Of a DNA stretch of 64,000 nucleotides, positions 10,685 through 20,085 are shown one piece after another. The stretch lies in NCBI RefSeq assembly GCF_000372725.1, contig NW_005198244.1, positions 165,087-229,086 of the forward strand. The letters are read 5' to 3'. Position numbers and translations under genes: made by a program. This DNA comes from Emiliania huxleyi CCMP1516 (Eukaryota > Haptophyta > Isochrysidales > Noelaerhabdaceae). The stretch's first letter is position 1; every line of letters starts with the position of its first letter. Under the pieces are notes generated by a model. The model saw nothing but the letters and a program-made list of their open reading frames with translations. It had not been told where the DNA came from and did no database searches.

Positions 10685-11006
10685 AGCGTTTGTCAAAAAG
10701 TTGTCAGATTGTACGTACGAGAGAAATGGGGAGAGGGGTTCTCACTTCTCTCAGTGATGTACGCTGCCACTCCCACAAAACGCGACCGCCGCGCGCGATG
10801 TGCTATAGCCGCGATGTGATCTACGAACGCTCCACGCGCCGATCGCTCGTATCTAGAGAGAGGGCACAGTCTCCGCGCCACACACGCGGCGGCGGGGAAA
10901 CGCGCGCAACGCCCCGGCCGCCGCGACATGCACGAAAGCGGATCCGCTCCTAGCCACGCCCTCCCTCCCGCTACCCCCCCTTGTCCACGAACATCCATCC
11001 CTGCAG

Positions 11007-12255
11007 GCTCAGCGCCCCCCTCGCGCCCCAGCCTCGCCCTCCCGCCAGACGCCCCACCGGAAGCAGCGCCCGCCCTCCCCCTCTGCGCTGGAGCCGTCGC
11101 CAGAGGCGGAGAGGCGCACCACGCGCAGAGGAGCGACCTCGACGCGGCGAGGCGTGAGCACGTCTCGCGCGAGCCGCTCGTCCTCACCCTCGTCCTCACC
11201 CTCGTCCTCCTCGTCGTCGTCGTCGTCCTGCTTGGCGCCTTGAGGGGCAGAGAAGGCGACGCGGTTGGGGGAGGGGAGAGCGACGGGGGGCGAGGCGGGG
11301 AGGAGGAGAGGGAGGGGAGGAGAGGGAGGGAGGGGGGGGGCGGGGGAGGGGGAGGGCGGGGGAGGGGCAGCAAGAGGTGGCGGTGCGCCTGCCGCCGCAC
11401 ACGCAGCAGCTCGACCGCACTGCAGCACGCTCCCGTCCGAGCAGAGGAGCAGAGAGTGGGCGCAGCCCGCGGCGGCCTGAGGGGAGGGGCAAACACTTCA
11501 GACGCGCCAGTGTGTCGGGGTGTGTGGAAGGGCCAGGCTGCCCCTCGCCCCCCCCCCCCCCGTCTTCCCTCCCGGCCCCGCCGGCAGCGGCAGTGCAAGC
11601 ATCCAAGCGCGCGTGTGTGAGCGGCGAGCGGTGGAGGGGCGGCTGCCTGGATGGCGCGGGTCGGGGGCGAGACTGCTTCGACGCGCCGCGGCGAAAGAAC
11701 CGAGGAGCGGCCTCCGTGTCCGAGCTGGCCGTGCCGGCCCCAGCCCCACGCGTGCACCTGTCCGCCAGAGCAGACCGCGAGCGAGTGCGCCGCTCCCGCA
11801 GCGATGCTCTGCACTGCAACTGCGAGCGAGCTGATCCGGCGCGGGACGGGCACCGTCGCCTCGTCGCCGTGTCCTAGCGGCCCCTCCCAGCCCGCACCGC
11901 ACGACCAGACCGCGCCGTCTCGGTCGAGGAGCAGCGAGTGGAGCGAGCCGGCGGCGGCGGCGGTGGCGCGGAGGCCGGGCACGTTGAGCGGAGTGGGCGA
12001 CGCCACGGGTGCGCCCCACACCTCACCAAGCCCGAGGTGCGCCACAAAGACCTCGCCCTCCTCGTGCAACGCGCTGCTCCCCGAGACAAGGACGCCATCG
12101 GGGGCGATGCGAATTGCGTGGTGGGCTGAGGCGGCGCACGCAGTTGCGCCCGCAGGCTTGGGTGGCCGGAGCGTATCCATGGTCGAGCTCGGAGAGCAGC
12201 CGAGCGGCTCGCCCTCGGGCGGAGGCTTGAGCGGCGCGATGGAGAGGCTCGCCAT
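11007..12255 (-). CDS. RCC1-repeat protein
   Basis: From MASLSIAPLKPP the protein runs into two clear RCC1 blades: GSLHSLLLDRDGAVWSCGAG, then GAAHSLAVCSGGQVHAWGWG and RHGQLGHGG. A GC-AG intron (11646-11477, 170 nt) joins TRAIQ to AAAGCAHSLLLCSDGSVLQC, the start of a third blade. A long Pro-rich then Asp/Glu-rich insertion follows, and LTPRRVEVAPLRVVRLSASG resumes the pattern before a stop at 11007. RCC1 propellers have about seven blades, so either more 3' exons exist or the gene is truncated. The frame is open upstream to 12321. Roles range from Ran guanine-nucleotide exchange to generic scaffold; nothing here identifies a specific one. Confidence 0.7.
11278..11365 (+). repeat. purine-rich GGGGAGG tract
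   Basis: Degenerate G/A-only repeats on the plus strand. Read on the minus strand they give the Pro/Ser-rich insertion of the RCC1-like protein. Confidence 0.7.
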
Positions 12256-12344
12256 TGAATCGTCAATCAGAACAACAGGGCGGGCGTTTATTTTTGCCCC
12301 AGCCGTCATCCTGAAATTCAAACCTGACCGGTCCCTGCGGTGCC

Positions 12345-12387
12345 CCTCCCTCCCTCCCTCCCTCCCTCCCTCCCTACCTACCTACCC
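12345..12387 (+). repeat. (TCCC)n/(TACC)n tetranucleotide repeat
   Basis: About eight TCCC units followed by three TACC units, just 5' of the RCC1-repeat gene. Confidence 0.9.
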
Positions 12388-12501
12388 ACTTATGGGAAAC
12401 TAAAACAGAAATCATGCGACGGGTGAAGGTGGGGTACTATACCACTAAAGTGATGGTTTGGTGGTACTCTCCTGCAACCACAGTCCTTCCTGAGACATAT
12501 G

Positions 12502-12832
12502 GCAGTTGCACCGGCGGGATTTTACCTATCTCAACTGCCATGTCGGCCGGTCGTCGGCTGCTGCTCTCGCCTCGCTGGCGGCGCGGTCTAGTGCCGCGGC
12601 TCCCAGCTCTCCGGTGGGCTCGCGGCGGCTCGCCGCCGTGGATCAGGAGAGAGATTTATTTTTTGAGAGAGATTTTTAGCAATACCAAACAAGTCTAACA
12701 GTTTTTGTTGTTGGATCAGAACAATGGGATCGGTCCGGGTTCGTCCCGGCGAGCGGCGTGCCGCCGGTCGGTGCCGCTTCCTCGCCGAAATTTTGCTCAA
12801 CCTCGCAAGGGTGTGCGGTACTGAATTGTCCA
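12502..12832 (-). repeat. dispersed repeat, inverted relative to 19405-19618
   Basis: The reverse complement matches 19405-19618 over blocks such as GGCGAGGAAGCGGCACCG, CGGCGGCGAGCCGCCGCGAG and GCGCCGCCAGCGAGGCGAG. This copy has about 75 bp of extra AT-rich sequence around 12640-12720. Part of that extra block (GAGATTTTTAGCAATACCAA) recurs inverted at 32275. Confidence 0.65.
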
Positions 12833-13034
12833 CCAACAAACAATCAACCCATACACCGCGCTGGTCCAGTACGAGCCTGGCTCTTCACCTTCCTACCTAA
12901 CCTAGCCTAACCTGGTCTCTATCTGTGGGCGCATGTTGAAACACACGTGCACGCTTGGGGGCCCCCGGGGGGGGAGGAGGGGGAGGAGAACATCAAGGCG
13001 GGCAGACGTTTTCTTTTCGGAAGGGAAATTTCCG

Positions 13035-13271
13035 ATGGGAATAGAAAAGAAAACGTGCCCCTCGGCCAGCGGCGGCTACACGTCGTATCGCGGCAAGAAC
13101 CGATCGTGCTCGGGCCGGGCGACGCCCTCGTCTTCAAAGCGAGCGAGCTGTGCCATCCTGCAAGTGCACTCGGCCATCGTCGCGAGGCGCAACGCCGCCA
13201 TCTTCGACTACAACGCGTGGCCAAAGATGGGCGGCGAGATGCCGCGGGCGCCCCGAGAGCAGTACGAGTAG
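13035..13271 (+). pseudogene. C-terminal fragment of an oxygenase-like gene (frameshifted)
   Basis: PIVLGPGDALVFKASELCHP in one frame, then AIVARRNAAIFDYNAWPKMG ending at TAG in another, both show the local third-position GC bias. The two frames meet within about 15 bp around 13160 with no room for an intron, so a frameshift is likely. GxGDALVFxxxxxH resembles the turn before the distal iron-binding His of 2-oxoglutarate oxygenases or cupins, but too little is present to be sure. Confidence 0.3.
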
Positions 13272-14216
13272 GGACGGGCGAGGGAGGAGGGGCGCTAACC
13301 ACGGGCGACTACAAGTCGAAGGTTCGAGGACGACTACTCACCGCCTGGGTCGTTTGGGGCGCGCGGCTCCGTCGAGGACCGGGCGCGCCCCTTGCCCGGC
13401 GCGGCGTAGGTCCCACTCTGACGTATAGAGGGGAGGCACGGACACCAGCCCAATCCATCAATTCCACTCGTCTTCTGGTGCCTAGCCCCGTGCAGCGGCG
13501 GTCCGGCAGGCTGCCCCCAAGGCCCCCTGGGCCGCTGCGGGTTTTGGAGTTATGCTTTGGCACAGCTTCGGCGATGGCGGCCCCTCTCTGGGGCTTGCAT
13601 AGGCGGGGAGTCTCCCCCGCTGGTCTCCTCATTCCCTTTTTTCTTTTTCTTTTGAGAGCAGGACGCCGGGTTTGTCTTGTATGTGCGTGTCGGGCCGGGG
13701 TGTGGGCGAGGGGCAGAAGGGGCGGGGGCGTGCGGGGCAGAGTGCGTGTCGGGCCGGGGTGTGAGCGAGGGGCGGGGGCGTGCGGGGCAGAGGCCCAACG
13801 TCGGGCGGCTTGTCGGGGTCCGGAGCATTCGAGGGGGGAACGAGGAGGGGGGAATGGGCGGTCGGCGACGAGTAGAGCAGCAGGCGCGTACGGGGTAGCC
13901 GTCACTTTCCTGCCTCACAAGGGCGGGGCTGTCCCGGAAAGTGAGAAACGCCGGGCAGCGTGGCGCATTACTGAACCCTCCCATACGTGCTCGTACTCCT
14001 CCTTCGCTGTCCCATCTCCCCACCTCTTTCCCGCCTGGGCGGGGCGGTGGGCGGGCGCGCGGTGCGGCGCGGCGTGTGCGTGTGTGCGTCTGCAACGAAG
14101 GACCGCTCGCAGAGGACCATTGGGTTTGTACTATTAACAACGAAGGCGCTCTCAAAAAAAAAAAAAGAAAACGCGAATATCACTGGGTGTCAAGCAGCGC
14201 GCTGCCGAACACACAA
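13272..14216. other. repeat-rich spacer and 5' flank of the At4g14100-like gene
   Basis: It holds a tandem pair of GTGCGTGTCGGGCCGGGGTG units (about 13683-13790) and a 38 bp block at 13888-13925 that recurs at 18177-18214. The segment 13931-14160 has a piecewise match to the region upstream of the mannitol gene (19650-20060): GTCCCGGAAAGTGAGAAACG, then CCTCCCATACGTG, a GCGCGC/GTGTGCGTGT stretch and ACGAAGGCGCTC followed by an A-run. Confidence 0.55.
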
Positions 14217-14807
14217 ATGCTCAGCGTCCACGCCGCGCTGCTCCTCGCCGCTGCCTGCGGACCGGACGCACCGCCCGTCTGGCCGCGCCGCTTCACGCTC
14301 GTACAGCGGCGCGTGCCCGACGCCTCCGCGTCCGTGAGCCTGGCGACGACGGTCACATTTTACGACGCCGACCGCGGCGCCAACCTCATCCAGATCACGC
14401 CCGACGCCAACGCGTCTGACGTGGTCTGGGACCTCGAGCTCGACTCGCGCCTCTCCTACTACTTCACTCCGAGCACCGGACAGTGCAAAGAAATCGCGAT
14501 GCCCGTGGGAGTGCTCCGGCCGACGTGGCTCTCGAACGCGACCTTCCTCGGCCGGAAGCGCGTCAACGGGCGCGACTGCCTCGCCTACACGAAGGCGGAC
14601 TTCATCGACTACTACGCCGACGCCACCACCTGCGAGCCCGTCTCGTGGTACTTTCACACCATGCGCGCGCGATTCGACTCGGTCTTCTGGGCGCCCGGCC
14701 TCGCGGTGCCGAACGCGAGCTGGCTTGCGCCGCCGCGCTACTGCCGAGAGGAGGCGTCGCCCGAGCCGGTCGCCGCGGCCTCTAAAAAAAAGCTCAAGCT
14801 GGAGTAG
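14217..14807 (+). CDS. At4g14100-like secreted protein
   Basis: A 196-residue single-exon gene. The N-terminus MLSVHAALLLAAACG is a signal peptide. The body matches plant At4g14100-type proteins in order: WPRRFTLVQ, a strand pair, VVWDLELDSRLSYYF, CKEIAMPVGVLRPTWLSNA, FLGRKRVNGRDCLAYTK, DFIDYYAD and PVSWYFHTM, and finally WLAPPRYC. The family is annotated loosely as glycosyl-transferring in plants, but its reaction is not established. Conserved Cys residues (CKE, RDCLA, TTCEP, RYC) suit a secretory location. The basic tail SKKKLKLE follows the conserved domain. Start choice rests on the signal peptide; upstream in-frame sequence is Arg-rich noise. Confidence 0.85.
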   Translation: MLSVHAALLLAAACGPDAPPVWPRRFTLVQRRVPDASASVSLATTVTFYDADRGANLIQITPDANASDVVWDLELDSRLSYYFTPSTGQCKEIAMPVGVLRPTWLSNATFLGRKRVNGRDCLAYTKADFIDYYADATTCEPVSWYFHTMRARFDSVFWAPGLAVPNASWLAPPRYCREEASPEPVAAASKKKLKLE

Positions 14808-14900
14808 TAACGCAACCACGCCACAGCGACACATGCATGTCATCACATGCCTCACTACACATAAAGAGTCAGGAAGACGGGGGGGGGGGGGGGGGCATCG

Positions 14901-16973
14901 TCAGCTGATCGAGGCGGCGGCCAACTGCTGCCGCACCCGCCTCTCGACCACCGTCTCCAGGCTCATCGTCTCGTGCAGGCTGGGGTCGTCGTCCCCGCCA
15001 TCGCGCGAGGGATAAATGATCGTGCCAAATTTGTCGCCCCCCAGGCAGAGGTCTTCCGGATCGCCGCGCGCGCCGGAACACAGGTAGCGGAGGCGGAGCG
15101 AGAGCGGGCCCGCACGCGTCAGCTTGCGCACGTCGGCGGCGTTCACCTTGGTCATCATGCCCTTGCGGCGCGGCCAGCGGCGCGTCGGGTTGCCAAACGC
15201 GTCGCACGGCGTGCGCGTCCGCAGCACGTCCAGCACCGAATCGGGCGCATGGCAGTTCAGCGCCAAGTGCAGCGGCCAGCGGCCCAGCCGATCGTTCTGC
15301 TCGTCCCTTGGCGCGCCCACACCCACAAAGCGGTCGCATGCTTCGCCGCTCTCCGGCCACGCCTCCAGCAGCAGCCGGCAGCCCGCCGCAGCCGCGTCAC
15401 GCACGCTTTGCGCGGGCGGGCGCCGCCGCACCATCGCGCCCCACACGCTGCGGGAGAGCTGGCCGGCGGCGCACGCGGCCAAATGGATGGGGAAGTTGCC
15501 GTGCGAGTCGAAGGCGCGCGCGGCCTGCGGGCAGAGCTCCAGCAGCCGCGCGACGACGCGCGCCGGCGCCGCGCGGTTGGCCGCGTAGTGCAGAGGGTAC
15601 GCGCGGCCCGAAGGCCGGTTGGGCAGAGTGTTGGTCGGCGGCGGGTCGGGCTCACTCGCTTCCTGCGGGTGCGCCTGCAGCCGCGCCAACGTGTAGATCT
15701 CCGCGCACGCCCCCAGCCGCAGCAAGTCCCTCAGCGGCCACTCCTCATTTGGCGGGTGATGTTCGAGGAGAGCCGCGAGCGCGGGCGCGGTGTGGTCCGT
15801 TGCGTAGCTCCCTGCTAGATAGTGCGCGGGGAAGCGGCCGGCGCCGTCCTTGCGAGCGGCCATGTGCGGCGCCGCCTCGAGCAGCCGCAACAGCAGCGGC
15901 GTGGGCGCGTCAAACTTGGCGGCGAGATGGAGCGGCGCCATTTTACGCTCGCCGCGAGTGACACCGATCGAGATGTCACGCTCCTCGTCGAGGGCCGCCG
16001 GGTACGCGTCGAGGAGCAGCTCGCACGCGGCTAACGCGCGCGACTCGTCCACTGGCGGTGTGAGGCGCTGGCTCTCGCCTGCCGGGCCGCGCGCGAGCAG
16101 ATGCAAAGGGAGCGCGCCGTCCTCGGTGGCCTCGCGCGCCTCGGCGGTAGAGGCGGCGAGCAGAAGGCGGATGGCGTCGGGGTCGCGCGCGAGCGCCGCG
16201 TGGTGCAGCGGCGCGTACCCCATCCGATCGGTCGCCGCGACGGCTGTGGGTTGGCAGCTTAGCAGCAGCGAGAGCGTCGAGGGAGGGCGGCCGTGGATGA
16301 CGGCAAACGCGAGCGGTGCGTTCTCGTCCGCATCCACCAGCGCCGTGCCTTCCTGGAACAAGCTTGGCTGGCACGGCTGGATGATGGCCCGCACGACGTC
16401 GTCGGGCGCGCCGTGTGCCAACGCCAGAAAGAGCGGATGCATCTTGTCCTCTCGGTTCTCACCCTCGAAGAAGTAATCGAACTCTTCATCATCGGCTTCG
16501 CAGCAGAGCAGACGGAGGTAGGGCGTCTTGCTGCCCAATTTGGTGAAGTCGTGCATGCTCAGGCCCGCCTCCTCCGGCACGCGCTCGATGCGCAGCAGCG
16601 TAGCCTCCCACGACGCGGCGCGGCAGAGCACTGCCACTGGTAGATGCTCAGCTTGCCATTCGGTGTTCGTGAAGGTCTGCGTCAGCAGCGAGCGCCACTG
16701 CTCGCAAACGAGCCGGGCGCCGAGCATGTCGCACGGCCGCACACACCGGAGGCAGCACTCGAGCCCATCCTGCCCAAGGTGCTCGTTCAGCTGTACACCG
16801 GCCAGAAGGTTGCTCGCCCGAACCTTGACCTCCTCGCCAGTGGTGGTGCAACGCACCGCGTGACGCTCCTTGACAGCGAACAGCACGATGCCCTCCAGTC
16901 CGTTGAGGTCTGGGCGAGCAACGAGTCCGGTGAAGATCACACGCTGCGACTCTCTCAGGTCGGACGGACGCAT
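14901..16973 (-). CDS. ankyrin-repeat protein, 690 aa
   Basis: A complete single-exon gene. Residues 1-60 form a small beta-rich segment (GLEGIVLFAVKERHAVRC, resembling the short GLxGxV turn found in many algal ankyrin/MYND proteins). Residues 70-130 look F-box-like or helical. From about residue 180 ankyrin units appear: MHPLFLALAHGAPDDVVRAI, YAPLHHAALARDPDAIRLLL, MAPLHLAAKFDAPTPLLLRL, YPLHYAANRAAPARVVARLL, NFPIHLAAC and RWPLHLALNCHAPDSVLDVL. Units are irregular and spaced, so the array is degenerate. Such proteins act as protein-interaction scaffolds; no partner can be named. The C-terminus (KLTRAGPLSLRLRYLCSG) is unassigned. It is convergent with the At4g14100-like gene, with about 90 bp between stops including a poly-G tract. 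Confidence 0.85.
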   Translation of the reverse strand: MRPSDLRESQRVIFTGLVARPDLNGLEGIVLFAVKERHAVRCTTTGEEVKVRASNLLAGVQLNEHLGQDGLECCLRCVRPCDMLGARLVCEQWRSLLTQTFTNTEWQAEHLPVAVLCRAASWEATLLRIERVPEEAGLSMHDFTKLGSKTPYLRLLCCEADDEEFDYFFEGENREDKMHPLFLALAHGAPDDVVRAIIQPCQPSLFQEGTALVDADENAPLAFAVIHGRPPSTLSLLLSCQPTAVAATDRMGYAPLHHAALARDPDAIRLLLAASTAEAREATEDGALPLHLLARGPAGESQRLTPPVDESRALAACELLLDAYPAALDEERDISIGVTRGERKMAPLHLAAKFDAPTPLLLRLLEAAPHMAARKDGAGRFPAHYLAGSYATDHTAPALAALLEHHPPNEEWPLRDLLRLGACAEIYTLARLQAHPQEASEPDPPPTNTLPNRPSGRAYPLHYAANRAAPARVVARLLELCPQAARAFDSHGNFPIHLAACAAGQLSRSVWGAMVRRRPPAQSVRDAAAAGCRLLLEAWPESGEACDRFVGVGAPRDEQNDRLGRWPLHLALNCHAPDSVLDVLRTRTPCDAFGNPTRRWPRRKGMMTKVNAADVRKLTRAGPLSLRLRYLCSGARGDPEDLCLGGDKFGTIIYPSRDGGDDDPSLHETMSLETVVERRVRQQLAAASIS

Positions 16974-17123
16974 GGCGCTGGAGCAGCTTCGGGTCTGCTC
17001 GGCAGGAGGCGGGCGGCGGCGGCGTCGAGGGATAAAAGAATTCTACGATGACAAGCCGCTCTCACAGCAGACTGGCACGAACTAGCACCACAAAAGGATG
17101 GGATAAAAGAAAAAAAGACAAGT

Positions 17124-17160
17124 CCAGGGAGGGATGGGAGGACGGCACGCCGCCACCACA
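17124..17160 (+). repeat. dispersed GGGAGGGATGGGAGGACGG motif
   Basis: A full copy of the motif also seen at 49471-49506 and, reversed, at 7438-7466. It is preceded by an A/G-rich run. Confidence 0.7.
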
Positions 17161-17315
17161 CAGGGATTTTAAGGAGAGGGCTGAGGGGTGGGATCCGGCG
17201 CTCGCTACCGCTGCCGCCGCCGCTCGCTGCCGCCCGAGCCGAAAAAAATAACATCTCAGGATCGGCCCCCACGGAAGCCGATCGGCGGTCGGGTCTCTCT
17301 CTGGCGCGGTTTCAC

Positions 17316-17612
17316 ATGCTGAAGTTCGTGCTGGTGGTTTCGGAGCAGCGCAGCTCGAGCACCTTCCTCGCGTCCAGCGTGGCGCGGCAGCTCGATGCGC
17401 TGCCCAACGTCCGAGCTCCCCCTGTGAATGAGCCGTGGTTTGCATACAAGAGAGCGATCGCCGTGCAAAGCTCGCTTCCGAGCTCTCACGCCGCGCGTAG
17501 GGCCCTTAGCACTTGGAGCACTTGGAGTGCAGTCAGTAACCTCACATCCAGGGCCGGGGAGCTGAGAAGCGCATCCAGCGGGCCGGATGATCGGTATCGG
17601 GCTACGGGCTAG
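17316..17612 (+). pseudogene. sulfotransferase-type N-terminal fragment
   Basis: FVLVVSEQRSSSTFLASSVA resembles the start of algal sulfotransferase-like proteins, where (S/G)xxRSGSTxL binds the phosphosulfate. ARQLDALPNV and VNEPWF fit the next segment. Coding character ends by about 17440 and no downstream motif is found before the stop at 17612. A truncated remnant is the simplest reading; a missing 3' exon is possible. Confidence 0.4.
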
Positions 17613-17742
17613 AGAGCCCTGACCCCTAACTAGGGGGGGGTGCGCGTTCGCAGGGAAAGGGCCGTAAAGTAAACACGGGTCTCCGAGGGTTGGCTCTGCG
17701 CTCCTTAGGCGGCTAGTGCCCTTTCACTGTGGCACAGCACTT

Positions 17743-17928
17743 GGACGGACGGAAAAACACCCCCCTTTTATGCCTGACCCTGGGCATGGTCTCTCTGGGG
17801 GTGAGCTGGGTCGGCCACCTCCGGGGCTGCAACTCGGACGGACGGAAAAACACCCCCCTTTTATGCCTGACCCTGGGCATGGTCTCTCTGGGGGTGAGCT
17901 GGGTCGGCCACCTCCGGGGCTGCAACTC
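17743..17928 (+). repeat. 93 bp perfect tandem duplication
   Basis: Two copies (17743-17835 and 17836-17928) begin GGACGGACGGAAAAACACCC and are identical, indicating a recent event. Confidence 0.9.
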
Positions 17929-18924
17929 GCACGGTGAAACCGCTTCCGGGCGAGCATCCGAGGCCTGCGGTTGTCCCTTCGCTGGGCGCGGCCGCCATGG
18001 AGATCCGCTGCACACAGATCAGTGTTTTTGGCGACTATTGCTCGCTCTCTGTGCAATCGCAACGCCAGCGGCCGTGCTTGGAGAATGGGTCGCGATGCTG
18101 CTGCGCGCCAGAGGATTGAGCCTGGAGAAGGGGAAGGGGAGTCTGGACGGTCGGCGAGGGGGTTGTAGCAAGCAGCGCGTACGGGGTAGCCGCCACTTTC
18201 CTGCCTCACAAGGGCGGGCCTTTATATAAAATGAACTCTCTCGAGGTTCTCGAGGTGGATATCCTTTGGCCGCGTTGGGTAGCGAGGATTGGTGTAACCC
18301 GAGCCACGGAGGCGTGTTTTCTGACGGCCGACCGTCAGTGCACGGAGTTGCCCCTTCTCCGACTGCCCCGGCTAGTTCACGAGTTTCGCGGGAGTGACCC
18401 CATGCGTCAAACCCGAGACCTAGCGCGGGTGGGTTGGAGGGGCCTCGGAAAGGCGCGCAAGCACGCCCTACGTCTTCCCCTCCTCCCCATCGGGCCGCAT
18501 GAGCGGCCACGCCTCGCAGATTCGTTTCCGCGCCTGGGTCAGGCGCGCGGGGCACCGGGGCATCCCCCGGGTCGCTCGACCAGCGATCCGAAGAGTGGCC
18601 GCTATGCGAAGGAAAGAGTGGGGCCCTCGACGCCTCAGTCTGGCCCTCCGAGGGGGGAAGGGAATTGCGGGGTCCCCTCGGGCGCCTCAGTTCGGCCCTC
18701 CCGAGGGGGGGAGGGGAGCAAGGGGGTGGGGGGATTGGGGTGGTGGGGAGGGGTCTCGGATTTCATGTGGCTAACACTTGCCTTTCGGGGAGGGGCCTCC
18801 GTACAAGCGAGGCAAGCTCAGCTCGACGTCTTCCCCTCCTCCCTCGAGGCAGCGAGTAGGCAGCGAGAGGAGGTCTCGAGCGCCTATATGAAGGTATGTG
18901 AGATGGTGATGGGAATGGGTGGTC

Positions 18925-18982
18925 GGTCGGTCGGGCGGGCGGGCGGGCGGGCGGGCGGGCGGGCGGGCGGGCGGGCGGGCAA
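18925..18982 (+). repeat. (GGGC)n microsatellite
   Basis: About fourteen GGGC units preceded by GGTC units. Confidence 0.9.
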
Positions 18983-19404
18983 GCGGGGAGAGGCGGGCGG
19001 GCGGGGCGGAGCGGGCAGGCGGGGTGATCGGGGGAATCGTGTCCACAATCGGCAGCGGCGGAGCAGCAGCAGCAGCAGCAGCAGCAGCTGCTGTAGCAGC
19101 AGGCAGCAGCCTGCCGCAGATTCCTGCCGTTGTCTGCGCCGCGATCCGCCGCCGCGCCGCCGCGCCGCCGCCGCCTGCGCTCGCCGCCGCCTCGTAGACG
19201 ACTCCTCTCGCGCTTGGAGAGCCGCGCAGCGCGCCGCGGGTTGAGGTCAAAGTGTGCAGCAAAGTGGCGGTCATGAAATCATCAAAATTTGAGGTTGCTC
19301 GAGAGAGCCTGGAAACGGTCCCGAGCCGTAGCCCCGGTGTCGGCGCACCGCCTCTCGGCCGCGACGGGCCGGCTCCGCCGCTCAGTCGAGCAGCAGGGGC
19401 TCTG

Positions 19405-19618
19405 GCACAGTTTTGTCGACAAACTGGTCGAGCCAAAAATTGGCGAGGAAGCGGCACCGGCGGCACGCCGGGACGAATCTGGACCGATTACATTGTTTGG
19501 CACCGCGGCGGCGAGCCGCCGCGAGCCCACAGGAGAGCTGGGCGCCGCGGCACCAGACCGCGCCGCCAGCGAGGCGAGAGCTGCAGCCGACCGGCCGTGA
19601 CATGGCAGTTGCAAACGG
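19405..19618 (+). repeat. dispersed repeat, partner of 12502-12832
   Basis: An inverted partner of the copy at 12502-12832, lacking the roughly 75 bp AT-rich block of that copy. It contains the palindrome GCGGCGGCGAGCCGCCGC. Confidence 0.65.
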
Positions 19619-19649
19619 CGGGATTTCTGCCCTCGGGGGCACGGGCCTT

Positions 19650-20085
19650 GTCCCGGAAAGTGAGAAACGCCGGGCAGGTTGGTCCACGACTTCAACCTCC
19701 CATACGTGTTTGTTCCTTCTTTTCCTGTGTCGAGCCTGTCTGCTGTGAGAGAGAGTTGTTTTCTTTAAATTCTTTTCCTCGGGCTGTTCCATCCTCCCAT
19801 CTCCTTCCAACCCAGGCGAGGCGGGGGGGGGCGCGCGGGTGCGGAGTGCGGTGCGGTGCGGGTGTGTGCGTGTCATGTGGATACACCTACAGCAAGTGAC
19901 CATCTGTCAGTATTATTATTCACTCCCTTTGTTCTCTTCTCATAAAATCGGAGGGTCGGCCCACGCGGGGGACCTGAAGCGACCCAACGATTTTATGAGT
20001 GGCAGCAAAGGGAGTGCAAAGGGAGTGACTATTATTTACACGAAGGCGCTCCCAAAAAAAGTAACCCCCGGCAACTTGGATCGTA
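19650..20085 (+). promoter_or_regulatory. 5' cassette upstream of the mannitol gene
   Basis: It shares ordered blocks with 13931-14216, upstream of the At4g14100-like gene, notably GTCCCGGAAAGTGAGAAACG and ACGAAGGCGCTC plus an A-run. It shares TGTGTCGAGCCTGT and CTGTGAGAGAGAGTT with 43652-43735, upstream of a RING/ARM gene. Recurrence at the same place relative to three genes suggests a promoter/5'UTR cassette or a mobile fragment; function is inference. Confidence 0.4.

Larger units (their letters stand above)
17929..20085. other. repeat-rich spacer before the mannitol gene
   Basis: No gene is supported. Contents: the 38 bp block 18177-18214 shared with 13888; a duplicated CCCTCCGAGGGGGG segment (about 18630-18715); a (GGGC)n tetranucleotide array at 18925-18982; a (CAG)n run at 19062-19093; an inverted dispersed repeat (19405-19618); and the upstream cassette 19650-20085 shared in pieces with 13931-14216. 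Confidence 0.6.

Noticed and set aside
12947-14137. 396-residue plus-strand ORF
   Set aside because: Only a short stretch near 13080-13160 has coding bias; the rest runs through spacer repeats and is Arg/Gly-rich.
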